Origin: Pseudohongiella acticola
GTDB lineage: Bacteria; Pseudomonadota; Gammaproteobacteria; Pseudomonadales; Pseudohongiellaceae
Assembly (NCBI RefSeq): GCF_001758195.1
Contig: NZ_MASR01000002.1
Location: forward strand, 1-64,000
Reading direction: 5' to 3'
Length of the DNA: 64,000 bases
A program made the translations under genes and the position numbers. This document shows positions 57,238 through 64,000 of the stretch, one piece after another. The stretch's first letter is position 1. Each line of letters opens with the position of its first letter. The notes beneath the pieces were generated by a model that was given only the letters and a program-made list of their open reading frames with translations, made no database searches and was not told where the DNA came from.

Positions 57238-57332
57238 GGAAGGACATCGTCCCCGGTGGGGCGCCCGGACTTCAACTCCGGTGAGATGCGCAACGCGCGT
57301 CTGGTGGGTTCGACTCCCATGTCCTTCCGCCA
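57238..57332 (+). tRNA. selC: tRNA-Sec (anticodon TCA)
   Basis: 95 nt with encoded GCCA end. The 8-bp acceptor stem GGAAGGAC/GTCCTTCC, long variable arm and the anticodon loop CTTCAAC (TCA at 57272-57274) identify tRNA-Sec. It lies 24 bp after selB in the same direction and is probably part of the same transcript. Confidence 0.97.
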
Positions 57333-57348
57333 ACAGTCCTTCCGCCAA
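57321..57348 (+). repeat. 13-bp duplication of the selC 3' end
   Basis: GTCCTTCCGCCAA occurs at 57321-57333 (the 3' end of tRNA-Sec) and again at 57336-57348, separated by CA. selC is a known integration site for genomic islands, and a doubled tRNA end can mark a former attachment site; simple slippage is an alternative. Confidence 0.6.
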
Positions 57349-57399
57349 ACCAACAGAAAATGCCTGCGATAGGCAAGCTAATGTTAATCAGGGAAAAAA

Positions 57400-57447
57400 T
57401 GGAGGCTGGGGTCGGAATCGAACCGGCGTACGCGGAGTTGCAGTCCG
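57400..57447 (-). tRNA. tRNA-Cys 3' fragment (attachment-site remnant)
   Basis: 48 nt on the minus strand match a tRNA-Cys from the anticodon stem to CCA: CGGACTGCAACTCCG (anticodon GCA), then GCCGGTTCGATTCCGAC and CCCAGCC-T-CCA. The 5' half is missing: no GGCTGGG acceptor strand or D-arm exists upstream, and the pairing breaks at the first base of the anticodon stem. This is the usual extent of a tRNA-derived att core. It is not a functional tRNA. Confidence 0.78.
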
Positions 57448-57526
57448 TAGTCCCTAGATACCTCTATTTCCTTTCCCTTCAATAACTTAATGCTGTTTCC
57501 GGCCTTACAAATTCGCCCACTTTCCA

Positions 57527-57573
57527 GCGAAGTCGCGCATTATATATCAATAACTTGCAAAACTATAGTTGCG
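57527..57573 (-). promoter_or_regulatory. Stable-RNA-type promoter upstream of the tRNA-Cys fragment
   Basis: Minus-strand TATAAT (57539-57544) followed by GCGC, inside a 47-bp block about 80% identical to the tRNA-Leu promoter region at 51280-51326. It points at the tRNA-Cys fragment about 80 nt away. It may be a relic of a tRNA promoter captured or duplicated by the element. Confidence 0.5.
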
Positions 57574-57619
57574 GTTTTACATTGCGGTGGCGGTTTTTCC
57601 ATTTGCTCATAGAGGCGCT

Positions 57620-58342
57620 ATGCGACATCTACATTGGATATTCTTAGGCCTTTACGCAGCTGCGTTAAGCCTTCCCGTAATAGCCGACACTAACAGCCCA
57701 AGCACAGCAACGCTCGGCATGTGGGCTTCATGGGCAGCTGTTGTGGCGACCGCCGCAGGTGTATTGGTTGCCGCCGTGGCAGCCTATTATTTGCGTAAGA
57801 CCCTTCGGGAAACACAGGAAGGCACACGCCTTATGCGAGAACAGCTCTGGTCCAATAGAGCATATTTAGCCTGCATAGATATCAAATGCAATTATCACGG
57901 TACTTACTCGTCAGAGGATGGTTCAGACGCCTCTGTAACACTGATATCCGAATGGGTCAATTTCGGACTCTCCCCCGCTAACGCAGTCACCTTTGGTTTC
58001 CACGTCTTCTCGCAAGGAAACGTATATCCAGCAGAGGTAGAAGCCAGTTTCGATAAAATTCCATCGGGGGCCATAATCGGGCAAGGGGAGAAGAAACCGC
58101 TTGAGCAAAGAATTATTATTCCGCTGATCAATCTATCAGTGGAGCCCGATATCAAAAATTATGTACCGATGGTAGTTATTCTGTGGGCAAAGTATCAGGA
58201 TATTCACAAACGTCAATTTCAAGTTCAGCAGGGAGTCTCTGTACGCTTTCAATCTAACCTTTTTAGCGGTGCATTGGAGAGGGTAACAGTGGAGCCAGAC
58301 GACCCATCAAACGTAGAGACCACCCTTCAACTCCCAGCATAG
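57620..58342 (+). CDS. Island membrane protein, paralogue 1
   Basis: A 240-residue protein. It has an N-terminal helix beginning HLHWIFLGLYAAALSLPVIA and a second helix (WAAVVATAAGVLVAAVAAYYL) running into LRKTLRETQEGTRLM, a probable short coiled coil. A soluble beta-rich domain with EWVNFGLSPAN follows. The ATG at 57620 has AGAGG 4 nt upstream. It shares architecture and the HWIFL, AGV(L/I)VA, LRKT and WVN-GLS blocks with the gene at 59160. Function unknown. Confidence 0.7.
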   Translation: MRHLHWIFLGLYAAALSLPVIADTNSPSTATLGMWASWAAVVATAAGVLVAAVAAYYLRKTLRETQEGTRLMREQLWSNRAYLACIDIKCNYHGTYSSEDGSDASVTLISEWVNFGLSPANAVTFGFHVFSQGNVYPAEVEASFDKIPSGAIIGQGEKKPLEQRIIIPLINLSVEPDIKNYVPMVVILWAKYQDIHKRQFQVQQGVSVRFQSNLFSGALERVTVEPDDPSNVETTLQLPA

Positions 58343-58350
58343 AGCTGAGA

Positions 58351-58533
58351 ATGGAAATTAAAGAAATTAGTATCTTCTCCCTCCTCCATAGACCAATCAC
58401 TCAGCGACATGAGGTAAAATTGAGTCAGCCGGATTTATATTTGGAAATTTTTGAGCAAAATCCGAATAAACCAGCCATCTCTGATCGCCCAAGAGCGCAT
58501 GCAAAACAAGCAAACGCATCAAATTTCGATTGA
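58351..58533 (+). CDS. Doubtful 60-residue ORF
   Basis: Begins 8 bp after the preceding stop with only a weak GAG upstream. The product (MEIKEISIFSLLHRPITQRH and on) is hydrophilic and matches nothing I know. It may be a real small island gene or chance. Confidence 0.25.
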   Translation: MEIKEISIFSLLHRPITQRHEVKLSQPDLYLEIFEQNPNKPAISDRPRAHAKQANASNFD

Positions 58534-58547
58534 GGCTAGTCTTTGCT

Positions 58548-58913
58548 CTACCTAAGACAAGCCTTCATTAGTGCAGCATATCCAAGTACATGTGCCCCCT
58601 GGTGCCATTTCTCAGGATTCTCCTCAACATACTTGGTAATTATCGCTGCAACTTGAATATTATTCATGGGCTTAATGCACTCCAAAAGAGCTTGTACCTC
58701 TACTTCTGCCGCGCCGAATAGCGGTGCTAGAAGCGCACCTTCAATTAAACCGATAACATATATGGCTTTCTGCTCCTCGGAATAAGCAATATAGGTGTTT
58801 GCATCGATAAACCCGCTTTGCACAGTCACAGTCCGTGTATCGCTTTGCGCGTGCCCTGTGGTTAAGTAGAAAGAAAGAATGATCAATGAGGCTGAATATG
58901 CAAATATTCTCAT
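58548..58913 (-). CDS. Rap1a/Tai-like exported protein
   Basis: A 121-residue protein with a signal peptide (MRIFAYSASLIILSFYLTTG to HAQ). The mature part has YVIGLIEGALL, CIKPMNNIQVAAIITKYVEENPEKW and HVLGYAALMKAC. This order fits the Rap1a/Tai domain of periplasmic type VI immunity proteins and relatives. GAGGG precedes the ATG at 58913. It sits between the two paralogous membrane genes on the opposite strand. No effector gene is visible, so immunity is only a possibility. Confidence 0.6.
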   Translation of the reverse strand: MRIFAYSASLIILSFYLTTGHAQSDTRTVTVQSGFIDANTYIAYSEEQKAIYVIGLIEGALLAPLFGAAEVEVQALLECIKPMNNIQVAAIITKYVEENPEKWHQGAHVLGYAALMKACLR

Positions 58914-59159
58914 TGTGCTACCCTCGATTTGAGTAAATCTGATTTGACCGACAACCATCCGAATACGTCCAGCTGATATTCTGCCTGCTGCTTCTGGCTG
59001 ATATTGTTGCAGTTTTAGATCTTCAAGACCACACAGAAACACAGCAACACAGAGAATAGCGTTAAACCAACAAAGATATCGACAAATTTTCAATGCCAAT
59101 GTTGCAGCCGCTTGAGTTATCGAGGCAACATAGTTCTCCACTAAAAATTGGACAAGCGC

Positions 59160-59900
59160 ATGCTCAAGTATAGTCACTGGATCTTTCTGGCACTGTTTGC
59201 CGGTATGGTATATCCCGCAGTGGCGAAAGCTATGACTGGGCAGAACATTACTGACTGGATATCCGCAATCGCCAGTGTAGCTGGCGTGATTGTCGCTTTC
59301 TTTGCCTTAGTATTCCTGCGAAAAACTTACCAGCAGACCCTTGAAGCAAACATGATTTTGCAGCGCCAGCTAAAATCGACCGAAGCGAGGATTTCCGCAA
59401 CAAAACCATCGGTGAAGCCAGAACAATTCGATAGTGCGAATTCGGCATTTAATTATTATATCCGTTGGGTCAATTCGGGTTTATCGATGGCACTGCAAGT
59501 AAAAACTGACATAAGAATTTTCGCTTCTACGGAAGATATTGTTTCGTCTTTTGACGTGTACAGTAAATTAAAAGAGGAGGTTGGGCTAACGATCGGACCT
59601 TCAGACTCAATCGATAACACGCTTTCTTTGTCTTTTGACGACTTTCAACGACTAGCGAGTAAGTTCAAGCAAGACGGCCCACACTCTCATGTGTTAATCG
59701 GAGAGAGTTTAGTCTTATATTGTGCGTGCTCCTATAGAACTCCCACAGGCGAATATTTTGAGGAGTTCACCTTTGGTTTTGAGTTTGCTAATAATTGGGG
59801 CCGCGCTCCAGGCGTGCTCAAATACAATTTAGGAGACGTTGTCATAAAGCCTATTGGAGAGCGGAGCGGACCTGTAGATATTGAAGCATTATCAAGTTAG
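59160..59900 (+). CDS. Island membrane protein, paralogue 2
   Basis: A 246-residue protein with the layout of the 57620 gene: a first helix beginning SHWIFLALFAGMVYPAVA, a second helix (ISAIASVAGVIVAFFALVFL) leading into LRKTYQQTLEANM, then a soluble domain with RWVNSGLSMAL. The ATG at 59160 lacks a strong ribosome site. Divergence from paralogue 1 is large outside the membrane blocks. Function unknown. Confidence 0.68.
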   Translation: MLKYSHWIFLALFAGMVYPAVAKAMTGQNITDWISAIASVAGVIVAFFALVFLRKTYQQTLEANMILQRQLKSTEARISATKPSVKPEQFDSANSAFNYYIRWVNSGLSMALQVKTDIRIFASTEDIVSSFDVYSKLKEEVGLTIGPSDSIDNTLSLSFDDFQRLASKFKQDGPHSHVLIGESLVLYCACSYRTPTGEYFEEFTFGFEFANNWGRAPGVLKYNLGDVVIKPIGERSGPVDIEALSS

Positions 59901-60025
59901 CCCCCGGCTTAGAAGGCCGTTGTGCAAATCAACCTTTTCAACGACTTAACACCCCTCTTTCCTAATACAACCACCCTGTAAAGGCCAGTTAATGGGGGTT
60001 TAGCGGGATTTATATTAGGAAGCAA

Positions 60026-60277
60026 TCACGGCATCCAGAGCGCTATTATCTGCAGAGTGAACCCGACTGTAATTAGCCATATCCCGGAACCAGCCAGGCG
60101 TTTTTTCCATGTTCTGCGATCGCTCGAGGACCCTTGCCCAATCATGTGTTCGGTGCCATCAGAATTGAATACTGGAATTCCTTTACCTAGATCGAATTTG
60201 AAGATGAACCAAACCCCTGCAATGTCCAGCAGTAGACCAATGGTAGCGATGTAGGCCGGATTTATCTCGGCGATCAT
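60026..60277 (-). CDS. Small two-helix membrane protein of the island
   Basis: 83 residues with two hydrophobic segments (YIATIGLLLDIAGVWFIF and GSGIWLITVGFTLQIIALW) joined by a polar loop of about 35 residues. It lies downstream of the tail genes on the same strand. Holin-like size, but not a recognised holin. Confidence 0.55.
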   Translation of the reverse strand: MIAEINPAYIATIGLLLDIAGVWFIFKFDLGKGIPVFNSDGTEHMIGQGSSSDRRTWKKRLAGSGIWLITVGFTLQIIALWMP

Positions 60278-60338
60278 GCGGGGCTATCCTTTTCTGTGGA
60301 TGATGACCGATGATAGCACCTGACGAATGACACCTATA

Positions 60339-60719
60339 TCATTGAATCAACGCTAAGATAGCCCCCGTCAATTCTGCCGGGGTAGTGTCCGTAGTGAATT
60401 CATAGTTCACCGCGCAGTCGCCCGGATACGGCCCATCAATCCACTTGAAATTGATCAGATTAACCATGAAGTCGATGTCAGTTATCTCGGCCTGCGGGTG
60501 TGTTTCAGATTCAAGATCAATTATCCAGCCCCGGCCGGTTGACTCTATTTCCAGCGGTTCATCATCAAGGAATGCCTCGATAGCCTCAACAGCGGCAGCC
60601 AAGCTGAAGCCGGTAGTCCATTCAAATGGCACCAAACCGACGCTGGTTTCGATTGTGTCTCGCACAATGTCGCCGCGATAAATATCAATTGATTGCTCAT
60701 TGGCGGTTACTGTCAGCAT
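60339..60719 (-). CDS. Phage-associated hypothetical protein
   Basis: A 126-residue acidic soluble protein without signal or membrane segments. It begins 2 bp after the stop of the long tail-fibre gene on the same strand, so it is part of the tail module, perhaps a fibre-assembly or structural accessory protein. No family recognised. Confidence 0.62.
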   Translation of the reverse strand: MLTVTANEQSIDIYRGDIVRDTIETSVGLVPFEWTTGFSLAAAVEAIEAFLDDEPLEIESTGRGWIIDLESETHPQAEITDIDFMVNLINFKWIDGPYPGDCAVNYEFTTDTTPAELTGAILALIQ

Positions 60720-60721
60720 GA

Positions 60722-63109
60722 TCAGGCCTCCGCGCTGTAGTAGATTGCCGTTACCGAGATTGTTCCGGTGTAACTGGCGGTGGGCTTGGCAGTCAGCTTC
60801 TTGTTCGTCCCGTCACAGAAAGGAGTCGATGTCAGGGACACCCTGTTTTTTCCTACGACGAGCGCCTGGGCCGCGACATACCGATCCTGGTCAGAGCCAT
60901 CCCCAATATCAAAGCTGCCGGTGGCGCTGGCCTCGATGTCGATATACATGACAGCCGCATCGCCCGGGACAACAGCCTGATTAACTTTGGCCAGATATTG
61001 AATCTCATTGGTGGCAGTCCAGCTATGATCATTTGATTGCACTTTGCGCTGTCGCGCCTGAGGTACTCCAATAACCTTAGCCCCGCTGGCCGGCAATAGA
61101 GCGTGATTGCCGTGCGCCCTGTCTAGCATCTGCCCGGTGTCTGACTGGGCGTCCTCTGTAGAGAGATGAGTCGTGATGCCAACCACCACAGTTTTGATTT
61201 CTGTAACTGCCAAACCTGAAGTACCGTCACCAACAAAAGACGTGGGGCCAATAAAACCAAAATTCGGTCCAGATAGGTACGGCAGCGTTGACTCCACAGA
61301 CAGGAAAACCCACCCGTCATCAAGAGCATAAATTGTTGGTATTATTCCCGCTGAGACACTGGAAGCGGCCAGTGTATTCAAGTTAAATACTGCGCCTCCA
61401 GCACCAGGTGTGAGATGAAAACCACCCACGGTCACTTGGTCATATCCTTCAGCTTTGACCTTGCATCTGGTTCTGTATTTCTTGCCAACCACTGGGGGGA
61501 TCACGTAACGAATATCAGCTTGATCAACCCCTACAGCTGGAACTATCACGTCTGCGGGTGTTACACCATCAGGCCCTGTGACTGCGCCTGCATCGATAGT
61601 GCATTGAAACTTAGACCAGGAAGCATTCGTAAGGTCAATTGGCTCAGGTATTAGATTTACCTGGCTGCCATAAATATCAGATGCAGCAGGACCATTCATG
61701 TACAGCGACAAAACCTCGGACGCCGCCAGTGCTCGGTTGTAGAGTATGGTTTCTCCGGTGTTTCCAGAGTGCCTTACTGTTCCAGTGAATTGGCCCGATA
61801 CATAAAGTTTCTCCGCAGTATCGATATCACCGATCGCACCTGCAGCAATAGCAACTGGGGCGCCCAAAGGCACACCATTGACGTAGAAAGTGATAGTGCC
61901 GGCCGCGGACACGGTTTCTCGTTTTACAGTCGCGCAGACCTCGAAAAACTCACCAGCACTGAAGTCACAATCAACAGTAGAATAGTATGGGTTTTCTCCA
62001 ATATCACCAGATAAACCCATCCGCAATCGCCGATAGTCAGAAGCGGTATTGGTTAAATACAGCCCGAAACCACGATTGCCCCCCGATGTGGTGAATTTCG
62101 TCACTGCGGTTATGAAAGAAGTGAGGGCTGCCACCGAGCCTTTCCATACGACAGAGAAATCACCGGTGTTGAAGCTGTTTTGGAGATTGCTCGCCTGACT
62201 GATACCGCCAACACTCGCGCTCTCTGTCATTGCAACTGCCGGGGCGCGGGCAAGTGGGCTTGTAAACGTCTGCACCTCATCGATATTCACAATCTCAGCA
62301 GCAAGCTGAGCCTGGCCTGTGGCAATACCAGCCTGGGTGGTGGCGTCATTCTTTGCCGCAGTCGCAACGCCAGCCTGGGTGGTTGCTGTCGCGGCCGCTG
62401 TTTCGGCCCCTTCCTCTGCATCCTCGGCCGACTCCTTCAGAGCAGTAACATCAACAATGGCACCACTGGCAAGTTCATTCTTCTGCGTCGGGGTCAGGTC
62501 ATCGTATGTGAATGCCTCGCCCTGCAGAGTGCCTGCAAAGTCACGGATATCTGCGATGCGTGAATCTGGTATCCCGGTTACATCGTCCTCGACATAGATT
62601 CGAGCAACCGGCATGACCCCCACCGGCAGCGCAGCGTCAGTTCCGGAGTCATAGGGTGTGGTTACCAGGCCATCGTTATCATAAGCAGTCTTGACACCTT
62701 CAGAGGGTGTGCCCGTGGCCACCGCGAAGCCGGGCCCTGCCGGACCATTGAATATGTAGGCGATGTCATAACGCGCCAGCCCGGTACCCGGCACAGCAGC
62801 CAGAGTGGCTTCAAGATCACCCGAGAAGAAACCACCAGACTTTGTGAATGCGATGTTGGCGTATTCAAATGGGTAAGCCGGTGTTGCTGAAAGGTCCGGA
62901 TTCAAGTTGTCGGTGTCGCCAGAGGCCTCGCCTTCCAAGGCGACGATCATGTCCGTGTCGTCAGAGCCCTCTGTGACCTTGCAGCCATAGCTGATTCGCT
63001 CACCAGTGGCGGCCAACAGATTAGGATCTGGAGACAGGCCGGTCAGGCGAGACTGGAGGCCGTTTATGCGGCGATACAGATCATTTAGCTGTTCGGTTAG
63101 ACTTGCCAC
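60722..63109 (-). CDS. Phage tail-fibre-like protein with LamG-type domain
   Basis: A 795-residue protein. I choose the GTG at 63109 (GAGGG 8 nt upstream; N-terminus ASLTEQLNDLYRRINGLQSR, a tail-type coiled coil); an in-frame ATG at 63130 is an alternative. An Ala/Thr/Glu-rich helical segment (EDAEEGAETAAATATTQAG) separates the N-terminal region from a concanavalin/LamG-like domain (about 305-475, with GTITFYVNGVPLG and LYNRALAASEVLSLY). A beta-rich C-terminus follows. It probably binds surface polysaccharide or acts as a fibre. Confidence 0.75.
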   Translation of the reverse strand: MASLTEQLNDLYRRINGLQSRLTGLSPDPNLLAATGERISYGCKVTEGSDDTDMIVALEGEASGDTDNLNPDLSATPAYPFEYANIAFTKSGGFFSGDLEATLAAVPGTGLARYDIAYIFNGPAGPGFAVATGTPSEGVKTAYDNDGLVTTPYDSGTDAALPVGVMPVARIYVEDDVTGIPDSRIADIRDFAGTLQGEAFTYDDLTPTQKNELASGAIVDVTALKESAEDAEEGAETAAATATTQAGVATAAKNDATTQAGIATGQAQLAAEIVNIDEVQTFTSPLARAPAVAMTESASVGGISQASNLQNSFNTGDFSVVWKGSVAALTSFITAVTKFTTSGGNRGFGLYLTNTASDYRRLRMGLSGDIGENPYYSTVDCDFSAGEFFEVCATVKRETVSAAGTITFYVNGVPLGAPVAIAAGAIGDIDTAEKLYVSGQFTGTVRHSGNTGETILYNRALAASEVLSLYMNGPAASDIYGSQVNLIPEPIDLTNASWSKFQCTIDAGAVTGPDGVTPADVIVPAVGVDQADIRYVIPPVVGKKYRTRCKVKAEGYDQVTVGGFHLTPGAGGAVFNLNTLAASSVSAGIIPTIYALDDGWVFLSVESTLPYLSGPNFGFIGPTSFVGDGTSGLAVTEIKTVVVGITTHLSTEDAQSDTGQMLDRAHGNHALLPASGAKVIGVPQARQRKVQSNDHSWTATNEIQYLAKVNQAVVPGDAAVMYIDIEASATGSFDIGDGSDQDRYVAAQALVVGKNRVSLTSTPFCDGTNKKLTAKPTASYTGTISVTAIYYSAEA

Positions 63110-63269
63110 TTGGCTTACCCTCTTTTTCATCCACAATGAGAGCTGCAGCATCTTCCAGCACGCAGGCCATCAGGCCGGTCGCCAGCGCAGGTGTTAGTTT
63201 GCTGCCCACGTTATCCCCGAGCTCTGATTTGAGCGTCGCTGCCAGTTTTTCGTAATCTGATTTCGTCAT
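63081..63269 (-). CDS. Small phage tail-module protein
   Basis: A 62-residue hydrophilic protein (MTKSDYEKLAATLKSELGDN and on). AGGAGC precedes the ATG. Its start overlaps the stop of the upstream gene (ATGA) and its end overlaps the tail-fibre start by 29 bp, the tight packing typical of phage structural operons. Confidence 0.6.
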   Translation of the reverse strand: MTKSDYEKLAATLKSELGDNVGSKLTPALATGLMACVLEDAAALIVDEKEGKPSGKSNRTAK

Positions 63270-63559
63270 TTCGATCTGCTCCTGCCCTTCGTAGCGTGTT
63301 TTTTATCGATAACATTGAAAAGATCGTCTTTCCTGAACTCGCCTCGGGGCTTGCCATTGTCGCCAGCGGCCATGAGCTCATCGAAGTCAATCATCTCGTA
63401 GGTTGCCGTGGTCATGTCCGGTACGAACTCACCGTCGATGATTTCACCCTGGGCGGTACCGACTTCAGCCGTTTTATTCACATAGGAAATGCTCAGGGCT
63501 ATGATGTCCTCGGGCACCTCCTTGCGCCGGCGCGATGTGATGATTTTGGTTCTGGGCAT
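63266..63559 (-). CDS. Phage tail-module hypothetical protein
   Basis: A 97-residue soluble protein with a basic N-terminus (MPRTKIITSRRRKEVPEDII) and an acidic middle. The ATG at 63559 has AGGA about 8 nt upstream. It is packed between two tail genes. No family recognised. Confidence 0.6.
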   Translation of the reverse strand: MPRTKIITSRRRKEVPEDIIALSISYVNKTAEVGTAQGEIIDGEFVPDMTTATYEMIDFDELMAAGDNGKPRGEFRKDDLFNVIDKKHATKGRSRSK

Positions 63560-63572
63560 GATGTGTATCCTG

Positions 63573-64000
63573 TTATGGTGAGCCGAAGCGGTATTCGAAT
63601 TTACCGACATAGGTACCGTCTGAATGGTTCCAAATCTCTATGACTTGATTTGTCACGCGCACTTTCGCGAGCAGTCCAACAATGGTCAGGGCCGTACCTC
63701 CGTTGCCATCTGCAAGGATTGCCTGGCTTCCACTTGAACCACGGCTGGCATACAGACCGCTGCCGCCTACAGCGCCGCAAATAGCATGCATCGCGGCGAG
63801 CTGGCCTGAAACAGTTTCCCCGCCGCTCGCAACGACTCGCCCAACAGTTACAACGTCACCCGAGAAGGTGGCGCCACCGCTGGCCGCCAAAACGAACGTG
63901 GGGGAGCCCGCCTGGTACCAGCGCAGGCCGTTGACATCGATAATCCCGCCGTTTAACGGATTGCTGCCGCTGATAGCGATCTTCTGGGTACCGAGCGTGC
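63573..64000 (-). CDS. Phage tail/structural protein, 5' end beyond window
   Basis: The reading frame stays open to the window edge, so at least 142 residues are present and the start lies to the right. Gly/Ser-rich, beta-repeat sequence (GGATFSGDVVTVGRVVASGG, SRGSSGSQAILADGNGG) resembles tail-fibre or spike shafts. It ends with EYRFGSP. First visible gene of the minus-strand tail module. Confidence 0.6.
   Translation of the reverse strand, partial: TLGTQKIAISGSNPLNGGIIDVNGLRWYQAGSPTFVLAASGGATFSGDVVTVGRVVASGGETVSGQLAAMHAICGAVGGSGLYASRGSSGSQAILADGNGGTALTIVGLLAKVRVTNQVIEIWNHSDGTYVGKFEYRFGSP

Larger units (their letters stand above)
57448..64000. mobile_element. Left part of an integrated prophage-like island
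   Basis: Starts at the tRNA-Cys fragment and runs past the window end. Genes here are more AT-rich than the sel operon, include phage tail-fibre-type genes, and have no housekeeping members. The fragment is the distal copy of a tRNA att site. Its orientation predicts the intact tRNA-Cys, and probably an integrase, to the right of the window. No integrase is seen inside the window. Confidence 0.72.

Noticed and set aside
57358-57376. Hairpin TGCCT-GCGAT-AGGCA after selC as a terminator
   Set aside because: The stem is only 5 bp and no T-tract follows.
57400-57480. Functional tRNA-Cys gene
   Set aside because: No 5' acceptor strand or D-arm can be found; the anticodon stem already mismatches at its first base.

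Overview
The window looks like a chromosomal segment of a heterotrophic, probably aquatic gammaproteobacterium, moderately GC-rich up to about 57.4 kb. The case rests on family content: MsrA/ArgD, an Aer-like chemoreceptor, a liuABCDE leucine-degradation operon, mtnBDC methionine salvage, a NorR/sigma-54-type nitric-oxide switch, HPII catalase, selA-selB-selC, and a tRNA-Leu(TAA) gene with a stable-RNA promoter. No rRNA, CRISPR array or intact insertion sequence is visible. I cannot name the genus.

Layout. 0-5.9 kb: a secreted protein, a beta-CASP metallo-beta-lactamase nuclease, an outer-membrane barrel and msrA. Long perfect palindromes of one family (core GGGGACGGAGGGAATAC) sit at 2.30, 3.79 and 20.57 kb. 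5.9-11.9 kb: argD, a PAS/GAF/GGDEF/EAL protein and an Aer-like receptor. 12.0-20.6 kb: a co-directional operon taking isovaleryl-CoA to acetoacetyl-CoA (liuA, a 37-codon repeat ORF, liuB, liuC, liuD, liuE, aacS). 20.6-25.3 kb (minus): mtnC, mtnD, mtnB, rlmI, a pirin and a nitroreductase. 25.4-39.3 kb: a stress-flavoured accessory block with an SDR, GNAT, lipoprotein, ExoD, a large epimerase/SPW/VKOR-like fusion, hemerythrin, K+ channel, TIGR02588/TIGR02587 pair, DUF4142, HPII catalase and a DUF748-type protein.

39.3-43.6 kb is a nitric-oxide module: norR diverges from hmp across a 200-bp gap holding three GT-N7-AC boxes and a -24/-12 promoter, and an HPP membrane protein follows hmp. 43.7-47.6 kb encodes two tiny ORFs and three exported proteins: a cytochrome c fused to a domain with the ligand pattern of the PHM/DBM copper monooxygenases, a secreted partner and a Met/His-rich protein. 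I regard this as the best candidate for an under-described system.

50.7-57.3 kb: tRNA-Leu(TAA), with an upstream array of 125-bp repeats that each carry the 5' end of that tRNA, then a decayed SRAP gene. A self-contained selenocysteine locus follows: a thioredoxin-like partner, a UGSC-family selenoprotein read through an in-frame UGA, selA, selB and tRNA-Sec. From 57.4 kb to the window end is AT-richer, prophage-like DNA. Its left edge is a 48-bp 3' fragment of tRNA-Cys, as expected for the distal attachment site of an element whose intact tRNA-Cys end lies beyond the window. It carries two paralogous membrane proteins, a Rap1a/Tai-like protein and a phage tail-fibre gene set.
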